From: Pseudorhizobium flavum
Lineage (GTDB): Bacteria; Pseudomonadota; Alphaproteobacteria; Rhizobiales; Rhizobiaceae
Direction: 5' to 3'
DNA: 64,000 bases
Assembly: GCF_902502825.2 (NCBI RefSeq)
Contig: NZ_LR723670.1
Coordinates: 1,364,001 to 1,428,000 of the forward strand
Positions 18,807-27,723 of the stretch are shown in pieces; position 1 is the stretch's first letter, and the number at the start of each line of letters is the position of its first letter. The translations under genes were made by a program, and so were the position numbers. The notes below the pieces were generated by a model. The model saw nothing but the letters and a program-made list of their open reading frames with translations. It searched no databases and was not told where the DNA came from.

Positions 18807-19769
18807 TCAGATTGTCTGGAATGCCTGGTCGCCGACCAGCCTGCGACGCAGCCATGCGGAAAACTGGTCTACGGCGATGATGGTCAGGAGAAGGAGCAGG
18901 ACGATCGCCAGGGTTTTGGCTTCATGCCCCTGGCCGATCGAAAGGCGCAGCAGCTCTCCGATGCCGCCGCCACCGACCGCACCGATGATTGTGGAGGCCC
19001 GCACGTTGATCTCCAGGCGTAGCAGGAAATAGCTCATGAAGTTCGGCATGACCTGCGGCACCATCCCAAACCAGGACCGCTCCAGCCAGTTGGCGCCGAC
19101 GGCCTTCAGACCCTCGTCCGGCTTCATGTCGGCGTTCTCGATCACCTCGAAGAACATTTTTCCGAGGGCGCCGATCGTGTGTATGGAGACAGCAATAAGT
19201 GCCGGAACTGGCCCGAGCGAGAAAATGGCCAGAAAGAAGCCCGCAATGACGACTTCCGGGAAAGCTCGAAGCAGCTCCATCAGCCGACGAATTGGCCCTC
19301 GTATCCAGGGGTTTGGCGTCATGTTCTTTGCCGCAAGGAAGGACAGCATGAAGCCGAAGATCAAGCCGATGCCTGTGGCTGCAATCGCGATGTTCAGTGT
19401 CACGAGCATCTGATGAACGTATTCCGGCAGGTAGATGCTCTCCGTCAGGTAGAGCCGGCCCTCCGGATAGTTGTACTTCAGGCTTCCGTCGTCATAAGGA
19501 GAGGGTAGGTCGAACAGGGCGCGCCAGATCTCCCAGCCGTCCCGTGGGATGAGGTCGCCGATAAAATCGAAGAGATTTGGCAGGCGATCGAAGAACTTGC
19601 CGGCGTTGGTCTCGTTGGCGAACCACAGCGAGCCGGATACAGCGAGGAGCAGCAGTATGCCGGATGCGACGGTATAGAAACGGCGCTGGCCTGCGAGCTG
19701 CTGCCAGTGGCGCTCCACGAGCACGCCGCTGTCGCTGAGTGTCGGCCTCATGACGGAAGTCGGCATCAT
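18807..19769 (-). CDS. phnE: Phosphonate/phosphate ABC transporter permease PhnE (PhoE-like)
   Basis: First of two tandem PhnE-type permeases, 320 residues. It has an N-terminal helix, a short periplasmic segment (about residues 60-115) and the permease core with AAKNMTPNPWIRGPIRRLMELLRAFPEV, GKMFFEVIENAD and RASTIIGAVGGGGIGELL. It should pair with the longer neighbour to form the channel. ATG 19769 follows AGGAAAG; a second ATG is adjacent. Operon position after phnD supports the call. Confidence 0.93.
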   Translation of the reverse strand: MMPTSVMRPTLSDSGVLVERHWQQLAGQRRFYTVASGILLLLAVSGSLWFANETNAGKFFDRLPNLFDFIGDLIPRDGWEIWRALFDLPSPYDDGSLKYNYPEGRLYLTESIYLPEYVHQMLVTLNIAIAATGIGLIFGFMLSFLAAKNMTPNPWIRGPIRRLMELLRAFPEVVIAGFFLAIFSLGPVPALIAVSIHTIGALGKMFFEVIENADMKPDEGLKAVGANWLERSWFGMVPQVMPNFMSYFLLRLEINVRASTIIGAVGGGGIGELLRLSIGQGHEAKTLAIVLLLLLTIIAVDQFSAWLRRRLVGDQAFQTI

Positions 19770-19842
19770 GCTTTCCTGACTATTGTGGAGGTAGGGAAGG
19801 CCGCCGAACTCAAAGTTCAGCGGCCTCGGTAGGGTCTGCGGA

Positions 19843-20751
19843 TCAGCCGCCGATGGTCGCCCTGCGGGCATCGATGATCGGCTTGTAGAAGTCGACGCTG
19901 ACTTCCGCGAAGCCCGTGAAATCGCCGCCCTGGATGGCGGAGAAGCAGGCAGGATCGCTCTTCGGCAGAGCCATCATGAAGTCCTTGAACTTCGCCTTCA
20001 TGTCCTCGTTCATCGACCTGCGGACGACGACCGGGCCATTCGGGATCAGCGGCGACTTCCACAGCTCGACGAGGTCGTCCATGTTGAGGATGCCCTTGTC
20101 GACCATCTTGCGAAGATTGCCGGACGTGTAGCCTTCCTTGAAGTCGCCGACGCCCGAGCCGAAGGTCGTGCCGGCATCGAAAGTGCCCTTCAGCACTTCG
20201 AGGACGAGATTTTCGTGGCCGCCGCCGAAACCGGTCTCGGCAACCACTTCCTTTACCGGTTTACCGCCAAGGGCTTCGGGAAGAGTAACGGTGGGAATCA
20301 GGAACCCGGAGGTGGAGTCCGGATCGGCAAAACCAAGCTTCTTGCCCTGGATGTCCTCGACCTTGGTCATGCCGGAATCCTTCCGTGCGACCATGATCGA
20401 GTGGTAGCCCATCGAGCCGTCGGTCTGCACTGTTGTGAGGATCGGCTCGACGGCTTCCGGGTTCTCCAGGTAGATCTTCGCGTAGCCCGAGGCCCCGAGT
20501 TCTGCGTAGTCGAGCGTGCCGCCGAGAAGACCCTGGATCGTGCCGTCATAGTCTGCGGCGGGGAACAGCGATACCTTTTCGACACCGATGGCGGCAGGCA
20601 ACTTGTCGACCATGCACTGGAAGTTGCGCAGGCGGTCGGCCTCGTTTTCACCGCCGATGATGCCGATGCGGAATTCCTTCAGGTCCTCGGCCATGGCATG
20701 GCCGCTGAGAGCGGCGACGGCCGCGGTGGTGAGCAGAATTTTCTTCAGCAT
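19843..20751 (-). CDS. phnD: Phosphonate/phosphate ABC transporter, periplasmic binding protein
   Basis: Substrate receptor of the transporter. The 302-residue precursor has a signal peptide ending at AMA (residue 21). Family features include FRIGIIGGENE, ELGASGYAKIY, a long block VEDIQGKKLGFADPDSTSG typical of PhnD, and FGGGHENLVLEV. Homologues of the phoCDET type bind phosphate and phosphonates; the substrate here is not decided by sequence. It follows phnC after 79 bases. Confidence 0.93.
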   Translation of the reverse strand: MLKKILLTTAAVAALSGHAMAEDLKEFRIGIIGGENEADRLRNFQCMVDKLPAAIGVEKVSLFPAADYDGTIQGLLGGTLDYAELGASGYAKIYLENPEAVEPILTTVQTDGSMGYHSIMVARKDSGMTKVEDIQGKKLGFADPDSTSGFLIPTVTLPEALGGKPVKEVVAETGFGGGHENLVLEVLKGTFDAGTTFGSGVGDFKEGYTSGNLRKMVDKGILNMDDLVELWKSPLIPNGPVVVRRSMNEDMKAKFKDFMMALPKSDPACFSAIQGGDFTGFAEVSVDFYKPIIDARRATIGG

Positions 20752-20830
20752 GGAATTCTCCTGTCTTGTCCGGTCCCCCGGAGCGTCGTTGCATGAAGTG
20801 CCCTTGACGCGGGCGTTACGATCGGGCGGG

Positions 20831-21688
20831 TCAGGCGCTGGCGGCAGCCAGGGCACCGATGCCTACGGATGGTCGGGCGGCGGCTGCGGCGGCTGCGGCG
20901 GCCGCAGGAATGTTGATGCTGGTGGACGTCATCGTCTCGTCGATGCCGGCACCATGCCGGTCGGAACCGTAGATTTCCTGGACAGCGTCCGCCGTCAGTT
21001 CGTGCGGAGCGCCGTCGAAGACCACCCGTCCGCCGGCCATTCCGATAATGCGCTCGCAGTAGGCGCGGGCCGTATCGAGCGTGTGGAGGTTGGTGATGAC
21101 GGTGATGCCCTCGCGCTCGTTGATGTCGCGCAGCGCGTCCATGACGATCTTCGCGTTGAGCGGGTCGAGCGAGGCAATGGGTTCGTCGGCGAGGACCAGC
21201 CGTGGGGCTTGCATCAGCGCGCGGGCGATCGCGACGCGTTGTTGCTGGCCGCCGGACAGTGTGCCGGCCCGCTGCAGCGCAGTCTGTTCGATCCCAAGCC
21301 GTTCCAGGGCGGCGATTGCCATGATGCGCTCTTCGCGGGTGAAGAGGTTGAGCACACTCATGGCCGTGGAGCGGTGGTTGAGCCGTCCGAGCAGGACATT
21401 GGTCAGGACGTCGAGCCGCGGCACGAGATTGAACTGTTGGAAGATCATCGCGCAGTCGCGCTGCCAACGGCGAAGCTCGGCTCCCCGGAGGGCAGAGATT
21501 TCCAGGTCTCCGAAGTGGATTGTACCGGATGAAGCGTCGGTGAGCCTGTTCATCATCCGCAGCAGGGTCGACTTGCCGGCACCCGAGCGGCCGATGATCC
21601 CGACCATCTGGCCCTGCGGGATGTCCAGGGTGACGGCGTCAACGGCTGTGCGCGTCCCAAATATCCGAGTAAGGTTCGTCAGTCGCAT
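20831..21688 (-). CDS. phnC: Phosphonate/phosphate ABC transporter ATPase
   Basis: ATP-binding subunit, 285 residues. Walker A is GRSGAGKST, the Q-loop is [21 protein letters not shown] (PhnC-specific), the signature is LSGGQQQR and Walker B is LVLADEP. The last 40 residues ([19 protein letters not shown]) are an alanine-rich tail beyond the usual end. It is first in the operon, with a candidate PHO box 44 bases upstream of its start. Confidence 0.94.
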   Translation of the reverse strand: MRLTNLTRIFGTRTAVDAVTLDIPQGQMVGIIGRSGAGKSTLLRMMNRLTDASSGTIHFGDLEISALRGAELRRWQRDCAMIFQQFNLVPRLDVLTNVLLGRLNHRSTAMSVLNLFTREERIMAIAALERLGIEQTALQRAGTLSGGQQQRVAIARALMQAPRLVLADEPIASLDPLNAKIVMDALRDINEREGITVITNLHTLDTARAYCERIIGMAGGRVVFDGAPHELTADAVQEIYGSDRHGAGIDETMTSTSINIPAAAAAAAAAARPSVGIGALAAASA

Positions 21689-21731
21689 CCTGTGCCCCCT
21701 GTTCTAGCTGAGGGGTCACTAGCCGCGCTTC

Positions 21732-21749
21732 ATGAAGTGCTCATGTCAC
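21732..21749 (-). promoter_or_regulatory. Candidate PHO box for the phn operon
   Basis: On the minus strand GTGACAT-GAGC-ACTTCAT fits CTGTCAT-N4-CTGTCAT at 9 of 14 positions and keeps CAT in both halves at the right period. GCTAGT follows eight bases later, the same gap as at pstS. The match is weak by itself; context raises it. Confidence 0.4.
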
Positions 21750-21777
21750 GTTGATGTAGGTTTTGTGAAAAGGCTAA

Positions 21778-21816
21778 AGAGGCCGCGGCTGTCCCGGCGG
21801 GACGTCCGCGGCCTCT
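21778..21816 (-). terminator. Hairpin terminator of the 111-aa gene
   Basis: AGAGGCCGCGG and CCGCGGCCTCT form an 11-bp stem around a GC-rich loop with its own inner pairing. On the minus strand TTTAGCCTTTT follows, so it most likely ends the gene at 21853. Confidence 0.65.
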
Positions 21817-21852
21817 GGCGTTGTGAATAGGTCGAGTCGAAGTATGTGGCTC

Positions 21853-22188
21853 TCAGAGCTCCGGGCAGCCGCGCTCGTTGGCGAAGACCATCCGCTCGGG
21901 ACCGCGACGCGTCATTCCCTGGACCGTAACCGTGCGCCGGGTGATCCTGGTCACTTCGGCACGGCGCAAGCCGGCATCGCGAGCGATGGAGAGGGCGAGG
22001 CGGGGGCTGCATTCGTCGCGGCGCCGGTCGCGATCCCGATCCCGATCGCGGTCCCGGATGACGGGCCGGACACCGTCAGGTCCGATCCGCAATTCCAGAT
22101 CCTGTGCAGAGGCAATCTGCGCGGTTGTGGTGACGGCACCGAATGTCAGAGCGAGGGCAACGCCCATATTGGCAAGGGTCTTAAGCAT
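21853..22188 (-). CDS. Small secreted hypothetical protein with an Arg-Asp repeat
   Basis: 111-residue protein with a clear signal peptide (cleavage near ASAQ, residue 29). The mature part starts DLELRIGPDGVRPVIRD, runs into a tract of alternating Arg and Asp from about residue 45, and ends in a small domain with two Cys (DECSPRLAL and ANERGCPEL) that could form a disulfide. GGAGAAAC precedes the ATG. Similar small exported proteins occur in rhizobia but I do not know a function. Confidence 0.7.
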   Translation of the reverse strand: MLKTLANMGVALALTFGAVTTTAQIASAQDLELRIGPDGVRPVIRDRDRDRDRDRRRDECSPRLALSIARDAGLRRAEVTRITRRTVTVQGMTRRGPERMVFANERGCPEL

Positions 22189-22300
22189 TTGTTTCTCCGC
22201 TGGCGAGGGGCCGCCGTTGATGACGCCACCAACGCGATTGTGAACGATAGGTTCCGTGCATCTGCAAGGGTAATTGTGAGGAATGGCTATGGCAGGCGAA

Positions 22301-22324
22301 GGGATGGGTTACATCCCGTTTTTT
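22301..22324 (+). terminator. Orphan plus-strand terminator
   Basis: GGGATG, loop GGTTA, CATCCC is followed by G and six T. It points along the plus strand, where no gene lies upstream; the flanking genes are on the minus strand. It may end a small RNA or be a chance hairpin. Confidence 0.45.
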
Positions 22325-22512
22325 CAGCGAAACCGGGGCGTCCGCGAAGCGTTCATGAGCAGTTCCTGCTCCGAAGCGAAGGGACCGAGGAGCTTCAGCA
22401 GACGTGCTTCCTCTGTCCGGTCAAGACGGTAGCGTTTCGCAAATTCGCTCACACTCCAGACCTTGCGGAGACCCTTCTGTTCGAACTGCTCCAAGTCGAT
22501 CCGCTCACTCAT
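22324..22512 (-). CDS. Small conserved hypothetical protein (62 aa)
   Basis: 62-residue soluble protein, MSERIDLEQFEQKGLRKVW onward, with a helical charged core (EFAKRYRLDRTEEARLLKLLGPFA) that resembles a small helix-turn-helix or adaptor. A strong GGGGGTTGAG site precedes the ATG. It resembles short conserved proteins of Rhizobiales, but I know no assigned function and no close neighbour on its operon. Confidence 0.6.
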   Translation of the reverse strand: MSERIDLEQFEQKGLRKVWSVSEFAKRYRLDRTEEARLLKLLGPFASEQELLMNASRTPRFR

Positions 22513-22608
22513 CTCAACCCCCAGAACGCGACATTTCGCCTGTAACGCAGGACCGGGCAGGAAGTTCCGGAAGAAGATGAAGAAAAAGACGCGGACTGCG
22601 GAGTAGCG

Positions 22609-22899
22609 CTAGCCGTCGTTGGCGGAACTCAGGTTCTGGGGACGGATGCCCTCGTCTGTCGCGCGCTGGCGCAACCGGACCCCCGGTCCGGCGCCGGGAT
22701 TGTCCTCGCCGGCCGCAAGGAAGACGACGCCCTTGGCCTCAAGGGTGAGGCGAAGTCGTTCGACGACCGCCGGGTCGACCGCCGTCGATGTCTCTGCCTC
22801 GTTGAGCGCCTCCATGGAAAGTCCGGTTGCGGCGGCCAGTTCTTCTATGGAGAGGCCGGCGATGGCGCGACCGGCGCGAATTTGTGTTCCTGTCAGCAT
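22609..22899 (-). CDS. Small XRE-type helix-turn-helix regulator
   Basis: 96-residue protein. The N-terminal part QIRAGRAIAGLSIEELAAATGLSMEALNEAE is a recognisable Cro/CI-type helix-turn-helix. A short middle region (VVERLRLTLEAKGVVFLAAGED) is typical of this mini-regulator class, and the tail GVRLRQRAT is basic. The start at 22899 is chosen over a longer frame to 23055 because the helix-turn-helix begins there. It sits 31 bases after the polysaccharide polymerase gene and could regulate the locus, which is inference. Confidence 0.75.
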   Translation of the reverse strand: MLTGTQIRAGRAIAGLSIEELAAATGLSMEALNEAETSTAVDPAVVERLRLTLEAKGVVFLAAGEDNPGAGPGVRLRQRATDEGIRPQNLSSANDG

Positions 22900-22930
22900 G
22901 GCTGGAAATCTGGCGCGGTAACTGGGCAAG

Positions 22931-24181
22931 TCAAGCGCCCCGCAAGGGGTTGGTCGAGGGGAGGCGTCGTAGATGGCGTTGCTCGAGAGCAATGCAGCCC
23001 CAGACGATGCCGAGAAGGAGGTAGAAGTGTCGCCAGTGATCGGTGTCGATGACATTGCCGATCAGGGTATGTCCCAGGATCATAACCCAGCCGATCATCA
23101 GGCAGGGCTGCCAGGGACGGTCACGCAGGAGATACCGGAAACCAGCCGCCAGCGTCCAGCAGATGAGGGTGACATAGGAAACGAAGCCGAGCCACCCGTA
23201 GGTCGTCAGCGACTTGAGCCAGATATTATGCTCGTCCTCTCCGAACATCCGACCAAGCTCCATCGGTCCCAGGCCCAACGGCCGCTCCATTGCGAGGAGG
23301 AAGCCGATCTTGTGGCGCTCGAAGCGGCCGAGGCGGGCGCCGTCATATTCCTGCACGAGACGGGCGCGGTTGCTGAAAAGGTCGGAAACCCGGTCGAACT
23401 GCAGGGCGATGATGACGGCGACCGCCAGCAGGACGATCGCCGCGATGCTGAGCGCGAGGATCTTCAGCCGGAATGCTCCCGTGCGTTCCTTGAGCAGCAT
23501 GAGGAAGACGAGCATGAGGCTGGAAAAGAGCAGTAATCCCCAGGCTGCACGGGAAAAGGAGAGGAAGACGCCCATGACCAGCACCAGCAGTCCGGCGATG
23601 AGGAGGGGTGCCTGCACCAGTCTGCCGGTCAGGAGACGGTGCAGGAGGTAGAGGATCGGGGCGACGAGGTAGGGGCCAAAGACGTTCGGGTCTTCGAAGG
23701 CGCCCATGGCGCGATCATAACGGGTAAAAATGCCGGCGCCGGGAAAGGCATGGAAGTAACCCAGGATCCCGAGCGTGCCGGTGATAAGGGCAGCTGCAAC
23801 CCACGCCTTGAAGATGATCTGGAGCCGTTGCGGACGTTGCTCGATTACCCCGGCATAGAGCACGGTGGTGAGCGCGAGAAAGGTGGAAACGGCGATATAG
23901 ATCGGGCCACCGGCCATGTCCGGCATGACAAGCAGCGACAGCATTCCGCCGACGTTGAAGACGAGGAGCAGGGCGAGCGGTATTGCGACGGTTCTGGAGA
24001 TGGTCAGCCCGAGCAGGAACCAGACGACGATCTGCCCGGCCATGAGCAGTTCGTAAGGCGCCGGCTCCGACATCACGAAGCCGGAGAGGAAGACACCGAC
24101 CGCGATGGCGGCCGATCCTGCAAGGGCTGCAATTGCCCGCCCCGGTGCCGCGACGCGGCTATCGGCCGGTACCGCGCTCAA
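22931..24181 (-). CDS. O-antigen ligase/Wzy-type polysaccharide polymerase
   Basis: Polytopic inner-membrane protein of 416 residues with about eleven helices. A Wzy_C (O-antigen ligase) domain is present: FSRAAWGLLLF, then a periplasmic loop with GRFERHKIGFLLAMERPLGLGPMELGRMFGEDEHNIWLKSLTTYGWLG. It probably polymerises lipid-linked repeat units. The start is TTG 24181, overlapping the stop of the upstream transferase gene (TTGA) and preceded by GGAG at eight bases. It is the last gene of the upp-like locus (uppF position). Confidence 0.85.
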   Translation of the reverse strand: MSAVPADSRVAAPGRAIAALAGSAAIAVGVFLSGFVMSEPAPYELLMAGQIVVWFLLGLTISRTVAIPLALLLVFNVGGMLSLLVMPDMAGGPIYIAVSTFLALTTVLYAGVIEQRPQRLQIIFKAWVAAALITGTLGILGYFHAFPGAGIFTRYDRAMGAFEDPNVFGPYLVAPILYLLHRLLTGRLVQAPLLIAGLLVLVMGVFLSFSRAAWGLLLFSSLMLVFLMLLKERTGAFRLKILALSIAAIVLLAVAVIIALQFDRVSDLFSNRARLVQEYDGARLGRFERHKIGFLLAMERPLGLGPMELGRMFGEDEHNIWLKSLTTYGWLGFVSYVTLICWTLAAGFRYLLRDRPWQPCLMIGWVMILGHTLIGNVIDTDHWRHFYLLLGIVWGCIALEQRHLRRLPSTNPLRGA

Positions 24182-25728
24182 TAGGCATTCTCCGCCTTCA
24201 GGAGCCGGATGGGCGTCAGGAAGAGGATCTTAAGGTCGAGCAGCAGCGACCAGTTCTCGATGTAGTGCAGATCATAGGAGGTCCGCATCCGGATCTTCTC
24301 GTCGCGGTCGAGTTCGCCGCGCAGGCCATTGATCTGCGCCCAGCCGGTGACGCCCGGCTTCACTCTGTGGCGGGCGAAGTAGCTCTCGACGACGTCTACA
24401 TAGCGGCGCTCCCCGGTCTGTGCGTAGACCGAATGGGGCCGCGGCCCGACCAGCGACAGGTCGCCGCGCAGGACGTTGTACAACTGCGGCAGTTCGTCGA
24501 TCGACGACTTTCGCAGGAAGCGCCCAACGGGCGTCACCCGCGGATCGTCCTTGGTGACCGCCCGCTTGGCCGTCGGGTCCGCCTGTTCCGTGTACATGGA
24601 ACGAAACTTGAGCACGTCGATGACTTCGTTGTTGAAGCCATGGCGCTTCTGCACGAAGAGGATGGGTCCCTTCGACGTCGCCTTCACGGCGATTGCTGCG
24701 CCGAGCATGATGGGCCAGGCGAGCGCAAGCGCAAGCAGGGCAAAGACGATGTCGAACGCCCGCTTGGCCACGGAGTCCCAGTCCCGGATGGGCTTGTCGA
24801 GTATGTCGAACATCGGCACCACACCCACATGGGAGTAGGAGCGGGGCCTGAAACGCAGCTGATTGGCATGTGCCGCCAGCCGGATGTCGACGGGCAGGAC
24901 CCAGAGCTTGCGCAGGAGCTGCAGGATGCGCGCCTCGGCAGTGGCGGGCAGCGCGATGATCAGCATGTCGACATGGGCGAGCCGGGCGAACTCCACCAGT
25001 TCTGCAAAGGTGCCGAGCTTGGGATAGCCTGCAATGACGGCCGGTGAGCGTACTGATCCCCGATCGTCGAAGACGCCGCAGATGCGGATGTCGTTGTCGG
25101 ATTGCTGCTCCAGCGCCCGTACGAGCTGCTTGGCGGGCTCGCCGCCTCCGACGATGACGGCGCGTCGTTCCATGATGCCGTTGCGTGCCCAGTGCTGGAT
25201 GCCGAACGCGATGAGTTGGCGTTCGATCAGAAGAAACAGGGTTCCGGCGGCAAGCCAGAGGAGGTAATCGCCGGCCGCGAGACTCTGTCCTTCGACCAGA
25301 GAAAGGCCTCCGGCGGAGGCGAGGATGCCGAGGGCGGCGGCCGCAGCCACCCGGCCGCGACTGCGCCGTGCGCTTCGCAGCATCGGGATGTGGTAGGTGT
25401 CGGCCAACTGCAGCAGCAGCACCGTCAATGCGGAGCCCAGTGACAGGACCGCGATCCGCCCCAGCGGAGCGGCGGCGGACAGTAATACGGCCGCCAGCAG
25501 GTTGATGGCCAGAAGAGAGGTAAATTCGAGAAGTCGGATCTGGCCGATCAGAAGGGTCGGAGAGTAGTTCTCGTCGCGGTACTGGCCAGCAATTCGCCGG
25601 GCGAGCGGATTGAGCACCGACGGCTCGTCGCTTTCGTCGGTTGCAGAAGTGGCATCCGTTTCGGGTTCGGCGATCCTGCGGCGCAGGGATGCGGCGTCGA
25701 AACGCTCCTTTCCGCCCAGTTCGTTCAT
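24178..25728 (-). CDS. uppE: Undecaprenyl-phosphate hexose-1-phosphate transferase (WcaJ/PssA type)
   Basis: Initiates polysaccharide synthesis by moving hexose-1-phosphate from a UDP-sugar to undecaprenyl phosphate. The 516-residue protein has a disordered N-terminus, four membrane helices, a central CoA-binding-like domain (RRAVIVGGGEPAKQLVRAL) and the C-terminal bacterial sugar transferase domain with KRAFDIVFALLAL, VLKFRSMYTEQ, SSIDELPQLYNVLRGDLSLVGPRP and RHRVKPGVTGWAQ. Fifth gene of the six-gene locus; position and family match UppE of Agrobacterium. The symbol rests on this match. Confidence 0.88.
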   Translation of the reverse strand: MNELGGKERFDAASLRRRIAEPETDATSATDESDEPSVLNPLARRIAGQYRDENYSPTLLIGQIRLLEFTSLLAINLLAAVLLSAAAPLGRIAVLSLGSALTVLLLQLADTYHIPMLRSARRSRGRVAAAAALGILASAGGLSLVEGQSLAAGDYLLWLAAGTLFLLIERQLIAFGIQHWARNGIMERRAVIVGGGEPAKQLVRALEQQSDNDIRICGVFDDRGSVRSPAVIAGYPKLGTFAELVEFARLAHVDMLIIALPATAEARILQLLRKLWVLPVDIRLAAHANQLRFRPRSYSHVGVVPMFDILDKPIRDWDSVAKRAFDIVFALLALALAWPIMLGAAIAVKATSKGPILFVQKRHGFNNEVIDVLKFRSMYTEQADPTAKRAVTKDDPRVTPVGRFLRKSSIDELPQLYNVLRGDLSLVGPRPHSVYAQTGERRYVDVVESYFARHRVKPGVTGWAQINGLRGELDRDEKIRMRTSYDLHYIENWSLLLDLKILFLTPIRLLKAENAY

Positions 25729-25818
25729 GGCACTGGTTCTCCTGCAGCGCATGCGCATGCGCGCGCGGCGCCGGGTTCCGTCATCGTCCGGACTAGCAGA
25801 AAGTTGCTAAGAAACGCT

Positions 25819-26979
25819 TTAGGATGTCGTGGCGGAGCTCGGAGGTGCTGCGAGTTCCCCGTAAAGGCAAAGCATCTGGCTCGCCATCGCGGCTGTCGAG
25901 AAGGCGGAGCGAAAGGCCTCGGGTCTCGGCATCACCCGATCCCGCCAGGCTCCGTCGGACATGGCGTCGGCCATGATACGTGACAGATCGGCGGCGTCAC
26001 CGGGCACTGAAAGCGCCTCGCTGTCGCTACCGAGGATTTCCGGTATGCCGCCCACTCGCGACGCGATCACCGGCCTGCCAGCCGCCAGCGCCTCGATGAC
26101 GATATAGGGCATGGCTTCGGCGCGCGAGGGAACGACGACGATATGAGCCATGGCGAAGGCCTCGCGCGCAGGCATGGCAGGCAGCATCCGCAGCCGCCGC
26201 GAAAGCCCGCGCTCGGCGATCAGGGTCATGTAGCGATCATGATCGGGACCATCCCCGACGACCAGGCCTGACAAGGGGCGCCCGATGAGGCGTTCGGCGC
26301 GTGCGAAGGCGTCGATGAAGACATCCGGTCCCTTCAGGTCGCGGAGCATGCCGATGTAGAGGAAATCGGCTGCATCGGCCCTAGGCGTAATGGGCTCGAA
26401 CTCGCTGTCCCTGACGCCGTTGAGGATTACCCGGAACGGCACGCGCGGCGCGTCGATCTTGTCCTGATACGTCCTTCGCTCGTAGTCGCAGACAAAGACA
26501 AGGGCGTCCGTGAAGTGCTCCTGCAGGCGTTCCAACCGGGTGACGATTTTTCCGGAAAGCTGGCCAGGATCGAAATGGAGGCTACCTCCATGCGGCGAGT
26601 AGAGCCGTGTCACCGGGAGCTGGTTGAGCTTCAGGGCGGAGCCGATCAGACGGGCCATTGCGCCGCCCTTGGCTCCGTGGCCATGCAGGATGTCGGGCTG
26701 CAGGCTCCGGATGTGCCGGTAGGCACGGTAGAGCGCCGGAATGTCGGAGGGCGAGATCGCCCGGCGCATGGGGATGCGGGTCAGGCCAAGCGCGAGATGC
26801 GGCTTGACCGCATCGAACATGCGCTCCTCATGGGCGCCGCCAGTCGAGCTGTCGCAGAGAATGCCCACCGCATGCCCCGCAGCGTGGTGCTCCTCCACGA
26901 GATCGCGAACATGGCGGAAGATGCCGCCGACCGGAGACCGGAAGCAGTGCAGGATTCGCAATGACCGCGATTGTTCCAT
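25819..26979 (-). CDS. GT4-family glycosyltransferase
   Basis: 386-residue cytoplasmic glycosyltransferase of the GT-B fold. The N-terminal domain opens with RILHCFRSPVGGIFRHVRDL and contains PDILHGHGAKGGAMARL; the C-terminal nucleotide-sugar domain has LYIGMLRDLKGPDVFIDAFA, VVGDGPD and the EX7E motif of PSRAEAMPYIVIEALA. It adds a sugar to the growing lipid-linked unit. Only one such enzyme is encoded in the locus, so further transferases must be elsewhere. It is six bases after the export lipoprotein gene. Confidence 0.9.
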   Translation of the reverse strand: MEQSRSLRILHCFRSPVGGIFRHVRDLVEEHHAAGHAVGILCDSSTGGAHEERMFDAVKPHLALGLTRIPMRRAISPSDIPALYRAYRHIRSLQPDILHGHGAKGGAMARLIGSALKLNQLPVTRLYSPHGGSLHFDPGQLSGKIVTRLERLQEHFTDALVFVCDYERRTYQDKIDAPRVPFRVILNGVRDSEFEPITPRADAADFLYIGMLRDLKGPDVFIDAFARAERLIGRPLSGLVVGDGPDHDRYMTLIAERGLSRRLRMLPAMPAREAFAMAHIVVVPSRAEAMPYIVIEALAAGRPVIASRVGGIPEILGSDSEALSVPGDAADLSRIMADAMSDGAWRDRVMPRPEAFRSAFSTAAMASQMLCLYGELAAPPSSATTS

Positions 26980-26985
26980 GATGGC

Positions 26986-27561
26986 TCAGAAGAGCCGCTC
27001 GCGGACGTGGATTGTATCACCCGCGAGCACCGGGCTCGACACCTCGGTTCGTCCGGTGAATACGCGTCCGTTGATCTTGCGCGTTACGTCTACGTCCCGC
27101 TGGTTTCCGCGCGGGGTGAAGCCGCCGGCAATGGCGATGGCATTCTGTGCTGTCATGCCCGGCACGTAGGAATACTGGCCGGGACGGCCGACTTCGCCCA
27201 TCACGAATACGGGGCGATAGCGATCCACTTCGATCGTTACGTCCGGGTCGCGCAGGTAGCCCTGCTTCAGGCGAGTCGCAATGGCTCCCTCAAGGGCCGG
27301 AAGCGTCTCGCCGCGCGCCGCGACCTGGCCGATCAGTGGGAAGGCGATGTAGCCGGCCTGGTCGACCGTGTAGGTGTTGGAGAGGCCGGGCTGTTCGAAG
27401 ACGGTGATCCGTAACCGGTCGCCACTGTCGAGGCGGTAGGGCTGCACCGCTGCCTGGTCGAACGACTTCGGCGTAGGCTGGGAGGTGGAGCAGGCCGCAA
27501 GCGCCGTGGCAATCGAGACCAGGGCGACTGTCGTGAGGCTTTTTCGACTGGCGAATGACAT
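26986..27561 (-). CDS. uppC: Polysaccharide export lipoprotein (Wza/ExoF type)
   Basis: Short outer-membrane export protein, 191 residues, with a lipobox LAAC (Cys24). It has one Poly_export domain (YRLDSGDRLRITVFEQPGL) and one SLBB domain (VFVMGEVGRPGQYSYVPG). It lacks the C-terminal amphipathic helix that forms the pore in full-length Wza, as usual for this short class. ATG 27561 is preferred over 27570 because GGAG is ten bases upstream of it. Third gene of the upp-like locus, matching UppC. Confidence 0.86.
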   Translation of the reverse strand: MSFASRKSLTTVALVSIATALAACSTSQPTPKSFDQAAVQPYRLDSGDRLRITVFEQPGLSNTYTVDQAGYIAFPLIGQVAARGETLPALEGAIATRLKQGYLRDPDVTIEVDRYRPVFVMGEVGRPGQYSYVPGMTAQNAIAIAGGFTPRGNQRDVDVTRKINGRVFTGRTEVSSPVLAGDTIHVRERLF

Positions 27562-27723
27562 TCGCGGCATGCTCCGGCTGCGCAGATGGATGCCCTTTTA
27601 TCGGTCGAACATGGTTAACGCCCGGTAAAGGCAGATGCGGTTGCCCTTGTCCCGCCGTCCATTAACCCTCGCGTTACCATGGTGGTTTACCATTGCGCCC
27701 GTTGACGAGGTTGGAGCTTCGAT

